Below, in pieces: positions 19,113-27,961 of a DNA stretch of 28,612 bases. Both the position numbers and the translations under genes were made by a program. Below the pieces are notes generated by a model. It was not told where the DNA came from, did no database searches, and saw nothing but the letters and a program-made list of their open reading frames with translations. The DNA comes from Saprolegnia diclina VS20 (taxonomy: Eukaryota > Oomycota > Saprolegniomycetes > Saprolegniales > Saprolegniaceae): assembly GCF_000281045.1 (NCBI RefSeq), contig NW_008246074.1:336653-365264 (forward strand), given 5' to 3'. Numbering within the stretch: position 1 is the first letter of the stretch; each line of letters opens with the position of its first letter.

Positions 19113-20545
19113 ATGTCCGTCGACGCCAACCCGCTGCTGCCGCTGCAGGTCGCTTTTGCTGCGCTCCTCGAAGCCTCGATCCACCCAGCAATCGACGATG
19201 AGCTCGTTTCGTTTGGGACCACCGATCAAGCAGCGCTTCGCCGCGCGGTCGAGTGCCTTCCGCCCGCGGGAGCATCGACCGCACTGCTTGCAACGCTGCA
19301 GTTTGTGTGCCACGCTCGCGCGATCCTCTCCGTGTGCAGCAACTACATTGACCAACACGTAGTATCTTGCCATGGCTCCATTGAGTAGCATTCATTGCGT
19401 TTGTAGAGTGGACCGCACGAAACCATGGCTCAGCTCGCGCGGCTGCTGCCACCGACAGAGCTAGACCATGGGAGCCGCGACGACGACGGTGACGACGACG
19501 CGGACGACGAACTCTTTTTGTCTCCGAGAAATGAGCCTGCAGTGGTGCCATACTGCGCACCACAAGCACCGCCACCTCGAAGCGTCCCACCTTCATGGTT
19601 GGATCGATTGCGAGAGCTTTGGAACCCCAACGAGACCGACGAGGCGACGGACGAAGAGATGACGATTACGTCACCGACGACCAACAATGACGACAACGAG
19701 ACAGCAAATGTCACCAGCGCAACGCCGCCCGTTGCCCTTCCTCTCCACATTACGACGACCATTGCGTCCATGGTCGACGAGTTGTCCAATCTCAAGCTCC
19801 AGCTACATGCACTGGAAGCGTTGGTCACCTACATCACCTCAGCATGTACGTACATCATCACCTAGCTTCTTCACTGTCGTGCACTTTTTAGCACATGGGG
19901 ACAGCGGCGCCTTGTATGCGGACCAGCGGGTGCTGCCGTGTGTACTGCACGCGATGCGAATGCTCGCAAATAGCAAGCGGGCGCAACTGGCGGGTCTCTC
20001 GCTCCTCGGCAACCCAAGTTGGAAGCAACATTGCAGCACGCGTCACGACGATTATGATGATGTAGGTTTGGGCGCGCTGCCGGCGCACGCGTCGACTCAA
20101 GACTGCCGGCGAAGCATCCTTGGGGCCATGCTGCGCTTCCCCGCACACCCACCGCTGCAAGGTCTGGGGTGCTTGGCCCTTGCCAACTTATGTAAAAATT
20201 CAAGCGGTGTCCTCGACACGGTGGCGAAAGGCGGCGTTGACACGGCGATTGCTGCCATGAAGCGCTTTCCGACCGACCCGACAGTACAATCCTCGGGTTG
20301 CTGGCTTCTCGCTACGATATGCGCCGTGGACGGTTTGCTTGTGCGTGATGATCCTGTCGTTGATGGTGACGACGCTAGAGGAAATGCAATACGCGGTCTT
20401 GGACGCCGGCGGCATGGCAATCGTCGAGACGGCAGCGCGCTCACTGCCCGACGACCCGCGTGTCCATGATCACGCCAAGATGGCCCTTGACGGAATGCTG
20501 CAGAAACACCCGAGCCGCGACACGCCGCAGTGCCTTCTCCAATGA
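19113..20545 (+). CDS. Armadillo-repeat protein
   Basis: Predicted 430-residue protein from four exons: 19113-19358, 19407-19845, 19892-20332, 20379-20545. Introns are 48, 46 and 46 nt, all ending TAG, and the total of 1293 nt closes in frame. Residues 1-80 are helical and hydrophobic. Then comes an acidic low-complexity stretch (RDDDGDDDADDE from a GAC-type repeat near 19479-19510) and a disordered region. Armadillo repeats occupy the second half: PPLQGLGCLALANLCKNSSG, GGVDTAIAAMKRFPTDPTVQ, SSGCWLLATICAVDEEMQ (spanning the last splice) and DAGGMAIVETAARS. These are typical of the oomycete/plant ARM families that act as protein-interaction scaffolds. One repeat (about 20005-20105) does not match consensus in the open frame, while an adjacent frame reads GSNIAARVTTIMM, so a pair of small indels is possible. 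The partner is unknown. Confidence 0.85.
19479..19510 (+). repeat. GAC-type trinucleotide low-complexity tract
   Basis: Imperfect GAC/CGA repeats inside exon 2 of the armadillo gene, coding for an aspartate run. Such tracts are prone to length change, so the number of acidic residues may vary between strains. Confidence 0.6.
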
Positions 20546-20641
20546 TAAAACCGCGCAGGTTGCTCGAAGCGGCTTCGCGGGCCTTCGTGGATGCCACGTA
20601 TGTGCGATACCATTGGTTAAAAATATAATTGTTTTCCACCA

Positions 20642-20973
20642 ATGGCCTTTGAGATTGCGCACAAACCTGTCAATGCGGCCATTCCCGCAAGCATGACCAA
20701 GAACAACGTCGGCAAGTACGCGGTCGCGGGCTTCTTGACCCTGACGACGGCCACGATCGGTACGCGAGGCGCGCATTCGTCCGGTCTCTTGACACATGGC
20801 GTGTAGGCTTCATTCACGTGTACCTGCCATACTACACAGAGCTCGGGCAGCAAGTGCACGACCGCGCCGCCTTGAACCGCGAGCGCGGTGGGTCGGGCGA
20901 GACGTCGCAAGTCTCGGGCTCGATGTGGAAGAACATGCGCCAGCAAGTGCAGAGCCAGAAAGAGTCCAAGTAA
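20642..20973 (+). CDS. Small single-pass membrane protein
   Basis: Predicted 94-residue protein from two exons (20642-20759 and 20807-20973). The intron is 47 nt (GT..TAG), phase 1, with Gly split across the junction. Layout: a short N-terminus (MAFEIAHKPVNAAIP), one hydrophobic segment (about residues 26-47, KYAVAGFLTLTTATIG then FIHVYL), then a basic, Gln-rich helical tail (QQVHDRAALNRERGG ... MWKNMRQQVQSQKESK). The size and plan resemble small inner-mitochondrial-membrane assembly or accessory proteins, but I cannot assign a family. It is in tandem with the armadillo gene, 96 bases downstream of it, which leaves little room for a promoter. The frame closes cleanly only after splicing, which supports it as a real gene. 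Confidence 0.7.
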
Positions 20974-21396
20974 AGCGCAATAGACGACCCGCAACTTGAT
21001 ATGCAGCTCGTCGACACTCATGACCATGATGAGCTTTCGGCGCCAATGTGGGTTGCGGCGGGCGTGCCGCTACGCTGTACGTGCAACCTTGGTGACGGTC
21101 CAAACAACGATATTCGTATCAACTCCAGCTGCGACTAGAATGCAGCAACTACATGTGTTGGTGTTGGCCAGGAGGAGCTCGGAGAAGGGAAGCCCGACAC
21201 CACTTGACACTGAACTTGTCAGTTAGATCTGGTGGCTCTATTTGCCAAGCCTATATAGATGCACTGCTGCAAGTCCATTTCCGTCTTCTGCAACGAGCCG
21301 GAACAAGCGACAGCAACTACGAGTACATCGAGTGGCGACGGTCCGTTGCGCCAGGGTTCTCGCTGCGTTGGTTGGTCGAGAGTGACGCGAGGCCCG
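20974..21396. other. Convergent gap, small membrane protein / fusion copy B
   Basis: About 420 bases between two 3' ends. An open minus-strand frame from about 21510 down to 21219 could be an alternative last exon of copy B if a 37-nt intron were used. Otherwise nothing is recognised. Confidence 0.4.
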
Positions 21397-24300
21397 TCAC
21401 CTTGTTCGGGTGCCATAGGTGGGCCAGCTTTTCGAGCGTCGTATTGGTGGATGTTGCCGTTGTCGGTCCCATCGTCGTTGTTGTCGTGGCGCTCGCGCGG
21501 GTTCGAACCGAGTCCCGCCGGCTACGACACTCCCATAAGACCGTATTTCGCTACACACCAAGTACCGATTCAAGCGCGCTTGGACGAGCAAGTCGACCGA
21601 CATGGTGTCGTGCTGCTCGTGCAAGCGGCTGATGCTGTCGACGCAGAGGATGCTTGTGTCGTTGATCTTCTTGCCCCACTGCGAGTACACGCCGCCAACG
21701 TCCAAGTAGAAGAACGGACCGGTCGGCCGGCAGCGCGCTTCGACGCGCTTGGGCGTGCCAAAGAGGACCGACCACATGAAACGTTGCACTTGTTCGGCTG
21801 TCACATGCCCCTACCTCCATCTTTGCGTTTTGCATTGGGATACAAAATCATGCTCACCTTGTCCAAGTAACGAAAGAGCAAACTGGACTCGCCGATGATC
21901 GCGACGGTTGCCCACGGCGCAATGACGTTCTCGGCCGGCAACACAATGTCATGCAAGAGGTGGTCACCAATATAGCACACTTTGGCCTTCTACTGACCAT
22001 CATAATCTATACAACGTGGAGAGTGTCGTACCGGGCCCAAGGTGAGCATAAACTCGGTGATGTTGCCGCCGGCGTAGACGTGACCGCGCTCGAGCATCGG
22101 TGACGTCAGCGGGAGCAGCGTCTTGGAGCCACCGTGCAAGATTGGCACTTCCTACATTCCGATTTAGTTAGTTAGTGGAGTCAAAACGACAGTCGTTGAC
22201 GTCGAACCATGAAGCGGTGCGTGTTGAATGCGTCAAAGAAGACGCTCGGCACGCTCTTGGTCACAATAATATCGAAGAAATGGACCCAGTCTTTTCCAAT
22301 CGAATATTGCAGCACCTAAACACCCAATTATGGATCGTTTTGGGATAGTAGAACTTGAATCGCATATTGTGCGATGAGAAGAAGCACCTACTGCGTTGGT
22401 ATGTTCCCACGAACTATTGGTGAGAAGGAACATGCGTTTCTTGGCATTGCTACTGATGTGCTCGAGCGTCGTTCGAATGTTGGCGTTATAGCGCAAGAGC
22501 GCTTCGGGTGTTGCGAGCAGTGTCGGCTACGTCCACAGTATATTTTGTGAATGCGCCGTGCAATTGCGAGAAAAAGAGGGAGTCGACGCACAAGAAAATC
22601 CGCTTCGTAGTACGCCGTCGCTGCGTCAAATGCAATCGCGCTCAAAACACTGTAGGCCGACTAGAATATACAAAACATTTTGAAAATGCAGTCGCAGAAC
22701 TAGATAATGACGCATCGTACCCGTGGTAAAATAAACTCCATTTCGTGGAGCACTTCGTCTTGGGGACGCACATACCCGATTTCTTCGTCGGTAATCTAGC
22801 GTCCTCGTTGTTAGGTATTCCATCCGAGACGATGGTCCGTCTACCGCGCCATGCTCGTAAATGTCAATGAGCCAAGCAAACAGCTGAGGAAAGATCATCT
22901 CGGGCACGGTGTGAATGATCATCCAGTCCGTCTCGGTGCGGCGTGGGAGCGGGTACTGCCAATTCAGCTGGTGCATCGGAATCTCCCGCGACCCGTGGTA
23001 CCCACTGAGGATGTCGCCGTTGCTGCCGAAAAACAAAAAGTTGCCCCGCACCGTGTCGATGGCGAGTCCACGATGGGCCAGGTGCGGCTGCCAGCCGGGA
23101 GCGCCATTGGTTTTGAGATTGAGAAAAGCCTACACCACCATAGTATTGCAAATATAAGGAAGAATTTAGCACGCGGTACGGCTTGGATTTTGGTGTACGC
23201 GCGCTCAAACGACGTCTTGAGCACATGCTCGGTCTTGAACTCGGCGAGCGTGTGGTCGACGTTGAAGCCGACCCAGTCGTAATGTCGAAACGCAAACTGA
23301 AGCGACGGGCGTTGCTAGCCTCGTGGTTCGTTTTGAGCTCAAAGAAGGAACCAACCTCGTGCAAGTACTTGGCCGCGCTGCTGTCGCTTCGGAACGTCAT
23401 GTGCTTGGCCCGCATCTGGATCGCGTGTTGCGCGTACAAGTGCAGAAAGTGCGATTTGTGCGAGTCGGCGCATTCCTTCCAAAACTCATCGGTCTACAGA
23501 TAAAAGACAATATTGTCATTCTCGAACAAACATATGGGTATGTACCTGCGCCAATGGTAGCCACGTCTCGGTCGGCTCGTCACAGAGGCTTTGAAAGTCA
23601 TCAGACGTCACACACGCCGCGATGCGCTCCGTGTGCCGGTGCAAATACGCCTACAAGCGAAAGTTTCAGTACGATCCGATTGCGATAGTTGAAGTCGACA
23701 ACCATGACGATCGAGACCAGACCGACGCAGCCGTTGACCAAAATGTGGTCCATGACCCGAAGCCGCAGCTGGGCGGGGAACGAAGGACTCAGTGGGAGCA
23801 GCAGTAGAGTCGTGAAGCATTCGACGCGCGGGAGCCGCCAGCCCACGAGCTTGGCGTGCACCTTGGCGTTCTATTGGCCAGCTCAAATTGCTCCATAACG
23901 AGGAGAGAAGAAGCTACCAGCGTCTGCAGGACCGACTCGAACGTGTCAAAGACGATCGGCGTCGTGTCACCGTACGGCAGAATGCACCGGTCGTTGTGCG
24001 GCAGTTGCTCCCGCTACCCCAGGACAGATAGGAAAAACGTGTGGTGACGATGTAGCGTCATACGTGCAGGATAAAGGTGAGGACTTTGATCAAGTCGGAG
24101 CGCGCGTGGAGTTCGGGGAGAAGGATACTGCTCATCGCAAGCACCTAGTACGCGCGCACTTCAACACCCAACGCCCACCATTCGGTCCATACAAACGGCG
24201 CCAGCGTGGTGTCAATGAGCACGAACTTGGAGTCCTTGAGCTCCGAGACGAGCTCGACCATGTGCTTGTCGTCAAGTAGCGTGGACGGACGTTCTTGGCG

Positions 24301-24666
24301 AAGTCGGCGGCCGCTGAGCACGGACGCGTCCGGGTTGATGGCCATAGGGGCCACCATGGCTTGCGTCGGCACCGCTGTCGGTCCGCCCGTCGACGCCGAG
24401 GCCACGAACGAGATGAAGCCCTACCACCTATACTTCAAGCTGCCGCAAGCGTGATCGAGTTTGACCTGGGACATCTTGGCTTTGGAGCGCGTCTTGAGCT
24501 CGGTCGAAATGACGTCCATCCAAAACGCCCGTCGACGCAGCGACGACGGCAAGCCCGAGGCGACCATGGCCGTAAAGTTCTTGACGCTCATGCCGTGCCA
24601 CGCGACGAGGTCCTCGGTCGCGCTGCCGCGCCGGCCCTTACGCGTCGGCGACGTCGTTGGCGCCAT
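21397..24666 (-). CDS. TBC-like region fused to HAD 5'-nucleotidase, copy B (probably inactive)
   Basis: Predicted 823 residues from 16 minus-strand exons: 24666-24466, 24420-24193, 24144-24064, 24013-23918, 23870-23703, 23650-23546, 23493-23356, 23296-23180, 23129-22845, 22795-22721, 22660-22592, 22526-22392, 22315-22208, 22151-22032, 21989-21858, 21810-21397. Introns are 42-76 nt, all phase 0, and 14 of 15 end in TAG. The N-terminal region is TBC-like: MVASGLPSSLRRRAFWMD near residue 33, and RVMDHILVNGCVGL followed by a helix and TSDDF at about 235-280. The usual TBC arginine and glutamine finger motifs are not visible. From about 340 comes the HAD 5'-nucleotidase: motif I reads NVDHT (Asn351 where the nucleophile Asp is expected), motif II LLTNS, motif III aligns Pro589 to the Lys, and motif IV YIGDHLLHD is intact. 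It is likely a non-catalytic binding or regulatory protein. Beyond NRYL (about 21545), where copy A stops, the tail is Arg-rich and doubtful. Confidence 0.83.
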
Positions 24667-24901
24667 CTTTTGTCGTTTCGCTTGAACCGGCGCCCTGGAA
24701 TAGGTCCTTTCGACTAACTAGCTGCATCAACGACGACTGAACGGCTCGACGAGGCAAGAGACACCAGGTTGGCGGTGGTCGCACCGGACCCGTCGCCTGA
24801 AGCAAGGTCGTCATATCCCTGGCGCAGACGAAGCGCAGACGATCGATGAAGAGAATGAATACAATGTGGATTTAGTATAGTAGAGTATCGAGAGACTTCT
24901 A

Positions 24902-25453
24902 TTAATTGCCGAGAAGGTCGTAGTCGTCGAGCTTGTCGTTGTACTTGAGGATCGTGCGCTTGATCTTGGAGCTGTCGACCCACGTGACAAAGTCCTCGAA
25001 CGACCGCGTGACCATAAAGGCCGGGTCCGTCACCGTCGTGGGCCCGACGCGCACGTGGCCTTGCTCGACAAACGTCGTCGCTTCCTTGATGTTTTCCGAC
25101 ATCTTGAGACGCACCATGACGACGGGCAGGCGCCGCCGGCACATGGCCGAGACGTTGAGCTCTTCGGCCTTGAGGAGGCTCTTGGTACCGTTGATGAGGC
25201 CCATCTGATAGAGCTTCTCGAGCAGCGCTTCCGTGGTCTTGATACGGAACGGGTCGTTGGCCGGGCGCTTCTTGAGGCGCGCGACGAGCCGGCCGATCTC
25301 GCCGACGACCTTGTTGTACTTGTGGTACTGCTCGCGGTCGGGCAGGCGGTAGCGGCGGATGACCTTGATCTCATGGATGTTGTTCTCGCTGCGCCAGTCG
25401 AGCAGGTCGACCTTCTTCAGGAGCTTCTTCTCATGGAACTTGAGCTGGCGCAT
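24902..25453 (-). CDS. IMP3: U3 snoRNP protein IMP3
   Basis: Intronless 183-residue protein, matching human IMP3 (184 residues) along its length. It opens MRQLKFHEKKLLKKVDLL and continues with REQYHKYNKVVGEI and NDPFRIKTTEALLEKLYQMGL. An S4 RNA-binding domain occupies about residues 107-170 (CRRRLPVVMVRLKM ... FVEQGHVRVGP), followed by FMVTRSFEDFVTWVDSSKIKR. IMP3 is part of the U3 snoRNP/SSU processome in the nucleolus and helps U3 pair with the pre-rRNA during 18S maturation. The start at 25453 is fixed by the conserved MRxLKxHE N-terminus. It lies head to tail upstream of copy B (235 bases) and is divergent from the serine-rich gene. Confidence 0.97.
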   Translation of the reverse strand: MRQLKFHEKKLLKKVDLLDWRSENNIHEIKVIRRYRLPDREQYHKYNKVVGEIGRLVARLKKRPANDPFRIKTTEALLEKLYQMGLINGTKSLLKAEELNVSAMCRRRLPVVMVRLKMSENIKEATTFVEQGHVRVGPTTVTDPAFMVTRSFEDFVTWVDSSKIKRTILKYNDKLDDYDLLGN

Positions 25454-25876
25454 GCTACTTGGGCTTTTAGTTAGTTCAATCTACTGCGTCATCATAACCA
25501 AGCCAACCAATCGTTTCCGAGATGACCTTGCTAATAGCACATAGTGCTTGTAACGAGGTCCAACCAGTGCATACTATTTCCGTGTATTTGAAGTGTCCAA
25601 TAGTGTTCTTTTTGTCGAGCGGCGATAGGCTATAGGCAGTTGCTAGTATTTCAAGGGTTGAAAGCTGCACCGTGCACTAGCCATGGACCGTGTAGAAAAG
25701 AAGAGAGGCTATGGTACCGACTGTATCGCGCGTGCGAGAGTATGGGATGAATGAATGCATTTGGCATTGCGCGTGACTAGAACATACACTATTTATGCGA
25801 AGACCGGATACTGCGTATCCGGAGATAGAAGATCGAACTCGCGCGAAAAGGCGCAAGCAGTCAGATATCGACAAGT
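25454..25876. promoter_or_regulatory. Divergent promoter region, IMP3 / serine-rich protein gene
   Basis: 423 bases between two gene starts, with lower GC than the genes. No recognisable coding feature. No promoter element was clear enough to name. Confidence 0.45.
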
Positions 25877-27961
25877 ATGGAGGCGCGCCCGCCCCGCCCC
25901 GCACCGCGCAGCATGGACTGGGTCGACAAAGACGTGGCAGAAGAGCGACCGGCAGCTGTCGTGGCGCTACCGCCGGCGCCGGCGCCACGCATTGCGCCGA
26001 CTGCGGAGCCGTTCGCCGGCCTCGCCCGCAAGCGCATCGTGCCCCGAAGCTTTTCTGAGAATGAGGCCGCGCCGTCCGAAGAGAAGGCGTCGCCGCGCAT
26101 GACCACGCGAACCAGTGCGAGAAGCTACGACGAGGCAGCAACCTTCTTGCCCAAGGTATCCTTCGTGTCACCAAGAGCACTATCAATGCAATTCTAGTCG
26201 CGAGCAACGCTCGTGGAGGAGCTCACGGCCAAGTACATGGGCGAGGCTTCCACGCGCCCGCGAGAGCTGTCACCACCTATGACGTCTGCATCGCTGAGCT
26301 TCCACGAAGCGTCTTTGCATCGCGCACCGAGCTACGTGCCACCTTCGCCCATGACCGCATCGTCCATGAGCGACCAGAACGCATCGTACATCGCAACGAT
26401 CCAGCCGTCGAGTGTGTCCGAGGTTGCCGCGGCTGGTACACTGCTGCATATTCCTCGGCGGCTCATGCGTGGGCATAGACCACGTGGTGCATCGGCTAAT
26501 GCAAGACGCATACCGGGCCATTGACGAGATGAAGCAGGCCCATCAAGTGCTCTTCAATAGCGACACGGTAACTCTGACCACATGTGATGGAATCTATGAA
26601 GTTGACTTTACCGTAGCAACCGCAGCGCTACGACAGCATTCTGGCCGAAGCAGCAGCCACGAGCGTCGAGACTGCGACACGCGCGCTGACTCGGGCCCGC
26701 GATCACTTCCGTGACTATTGCTCTGTTGCCACGCAATTTGCACAAGATGACTCGATTGCGTCATCATCTTCCGTCCGCGAGGTTCTTGGCTCGCGTCTGT
26801 AGCTCCAATGCCTGATAGACGCATCTAGTTCGCGTATGCACTCGAGGCGAGGTCGCAAGGTGATCGCTACGAGCCGTCGGAGCTACGAGAGTCGCCATCG
26901 AAATCAAAGTCAGCTGAGAGCTGGTCGACGTACGTAGCTGGACGAGAAGCGACACGCGAGGCCACGCACTCGTCACCTGAGGCAGCCAAATACTCGAAAG
27001 CAGAGGTTTACTATGCTTCGGCTCCGGCCCGTGCGTGGTCACCAAGCTCCGAGCCCGTCGACGCTCGTCCCAGCATTGGCGCGTACCAAAGTCCAGAAAC
27101 CTTCCAGCCCACATGTATGAGTGCCAGGTCGTTCTTGGACCGTCACCAAGACGAGAACACGGGACGAGGAGGCGAGATGCTGGACAGAAGTCCCACGGCG
27201 TTGGACTCTGAGTGGTCGAGTCGCCCACCAGCCAAGAGTTATGAGGTCGACGCATCGTCGCGTTATGCGACGGTGCCAGCACCGTCGCAGCGAAGCTACA
27301 GCTTCCAGGAGACCAAGAGCGATCACTACAGCAGTCCTCGTCACGAGAATCTGTCGTTTGCCACAAGAGAGAAGACAGAGCCGACCGAGTACAAGCCAAC
27401 ACTTGCATTTGCCCAGCAGCGTAAGCGTGGTCCTACCCGAATGGGCGCTTGTACATCGCTCTGCGTAGATGCATCTGCAGCGAGCCCTACCCAACCGGTC
27501 ACAACGCCCGAAGGACGCAACTCGATGTTTGCAGGTACACTTTCATTGGCTAATACGTTGTCGAAACGAGCAAACTGTCATTTTGGCTTAGATTTCGACC
27601 GGAAAATGCAGGAAATTCGCATGTCGCTGAGCGCGATTGCGTCGCGCGAGCCGTACACAGGCGGCAACGCGCGCGAAGCGTCGGCACCCGTTGAGACGCC
27701 GCAGGCCAACTACCGCGGGTCGTTTGAAGAATACTTAAAAGAGTTCAAGCGCGATCTACACCAGGTATCGTGATATGTTTCAGTGTATCGAGTTGATACC
27801 GCAGAGATCGACATCATGTTTGTGCTAGGAACGAGGCTACAGCCAAGAAAGCCCCATCATGGTACGACGTCGCTATCCTACGGGATCTCTATCGAATGGG
27901 ACGTTCGAATATATTTCTCTGCTTCTAGGACAAGTACAAATCGAGCTCGGATCGACCGTAA
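25877..27961 (+). CDS. Serine-rich, largely disordered protein of unknown function
   Basis: Predicted 555 residues from nine exons: 25877-26155, 26198-26435, 26479-26567, 26617-26781, 26829-27420, 27469-27534, 27592-27764, 27829-27861, 27929-27961. The total is 1668 nt; introns are 42-67 nt and end in TAG. The intron at 27421-27468 is in frame and stop-free, so it may be retained (16 more residues); a second acceptor at 27480 is also possible. No known domain is visible. Residues 1-~170 are Pro/Ser-rich with basic patches. A short amphipathic helix follows (HVVHRLMQDAYRAIDEMKQAHQ, mostly in exon 3) and another in exon 4 (RYDSILAEAA...). The centre is Ser/Tyr/Glu-rich with spaced SPS and RSY motifs. 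The C-terminal part is again helical (DFDRKMQEIRMSLSAIA, FEEYLKEFKRDLHQ). It could be a coiled-coil scaffold or phosphoprotein. The two last exons are only 33 nt each, so the 3' end is less secure. Confidence 0.72.

Noticed and set aside
20060-20099. A 40-nt intron in the armadillo gene (gtaggt...ctcaag)
   Set aside because: Removing it changes the frame and loses the downstream consensus repeats, and the end is AAG rather than the usual TAG.
21480-21525. tRNA-like T-arm (gggttcgaacc at about 21499)
   Set aside because: The flanking stems do not pair well and no D-arm, anticodon arm or acceptor stem could be placed on either strand.
24145-24159. A 15-nt micro-intron in copy B (gtgcgcgcgtactag)
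   Set aside because: Removing it would restore frame, but a 48-nt intron starting at 24192 with the same acceptor also works, fits the local size range and matches copy A.
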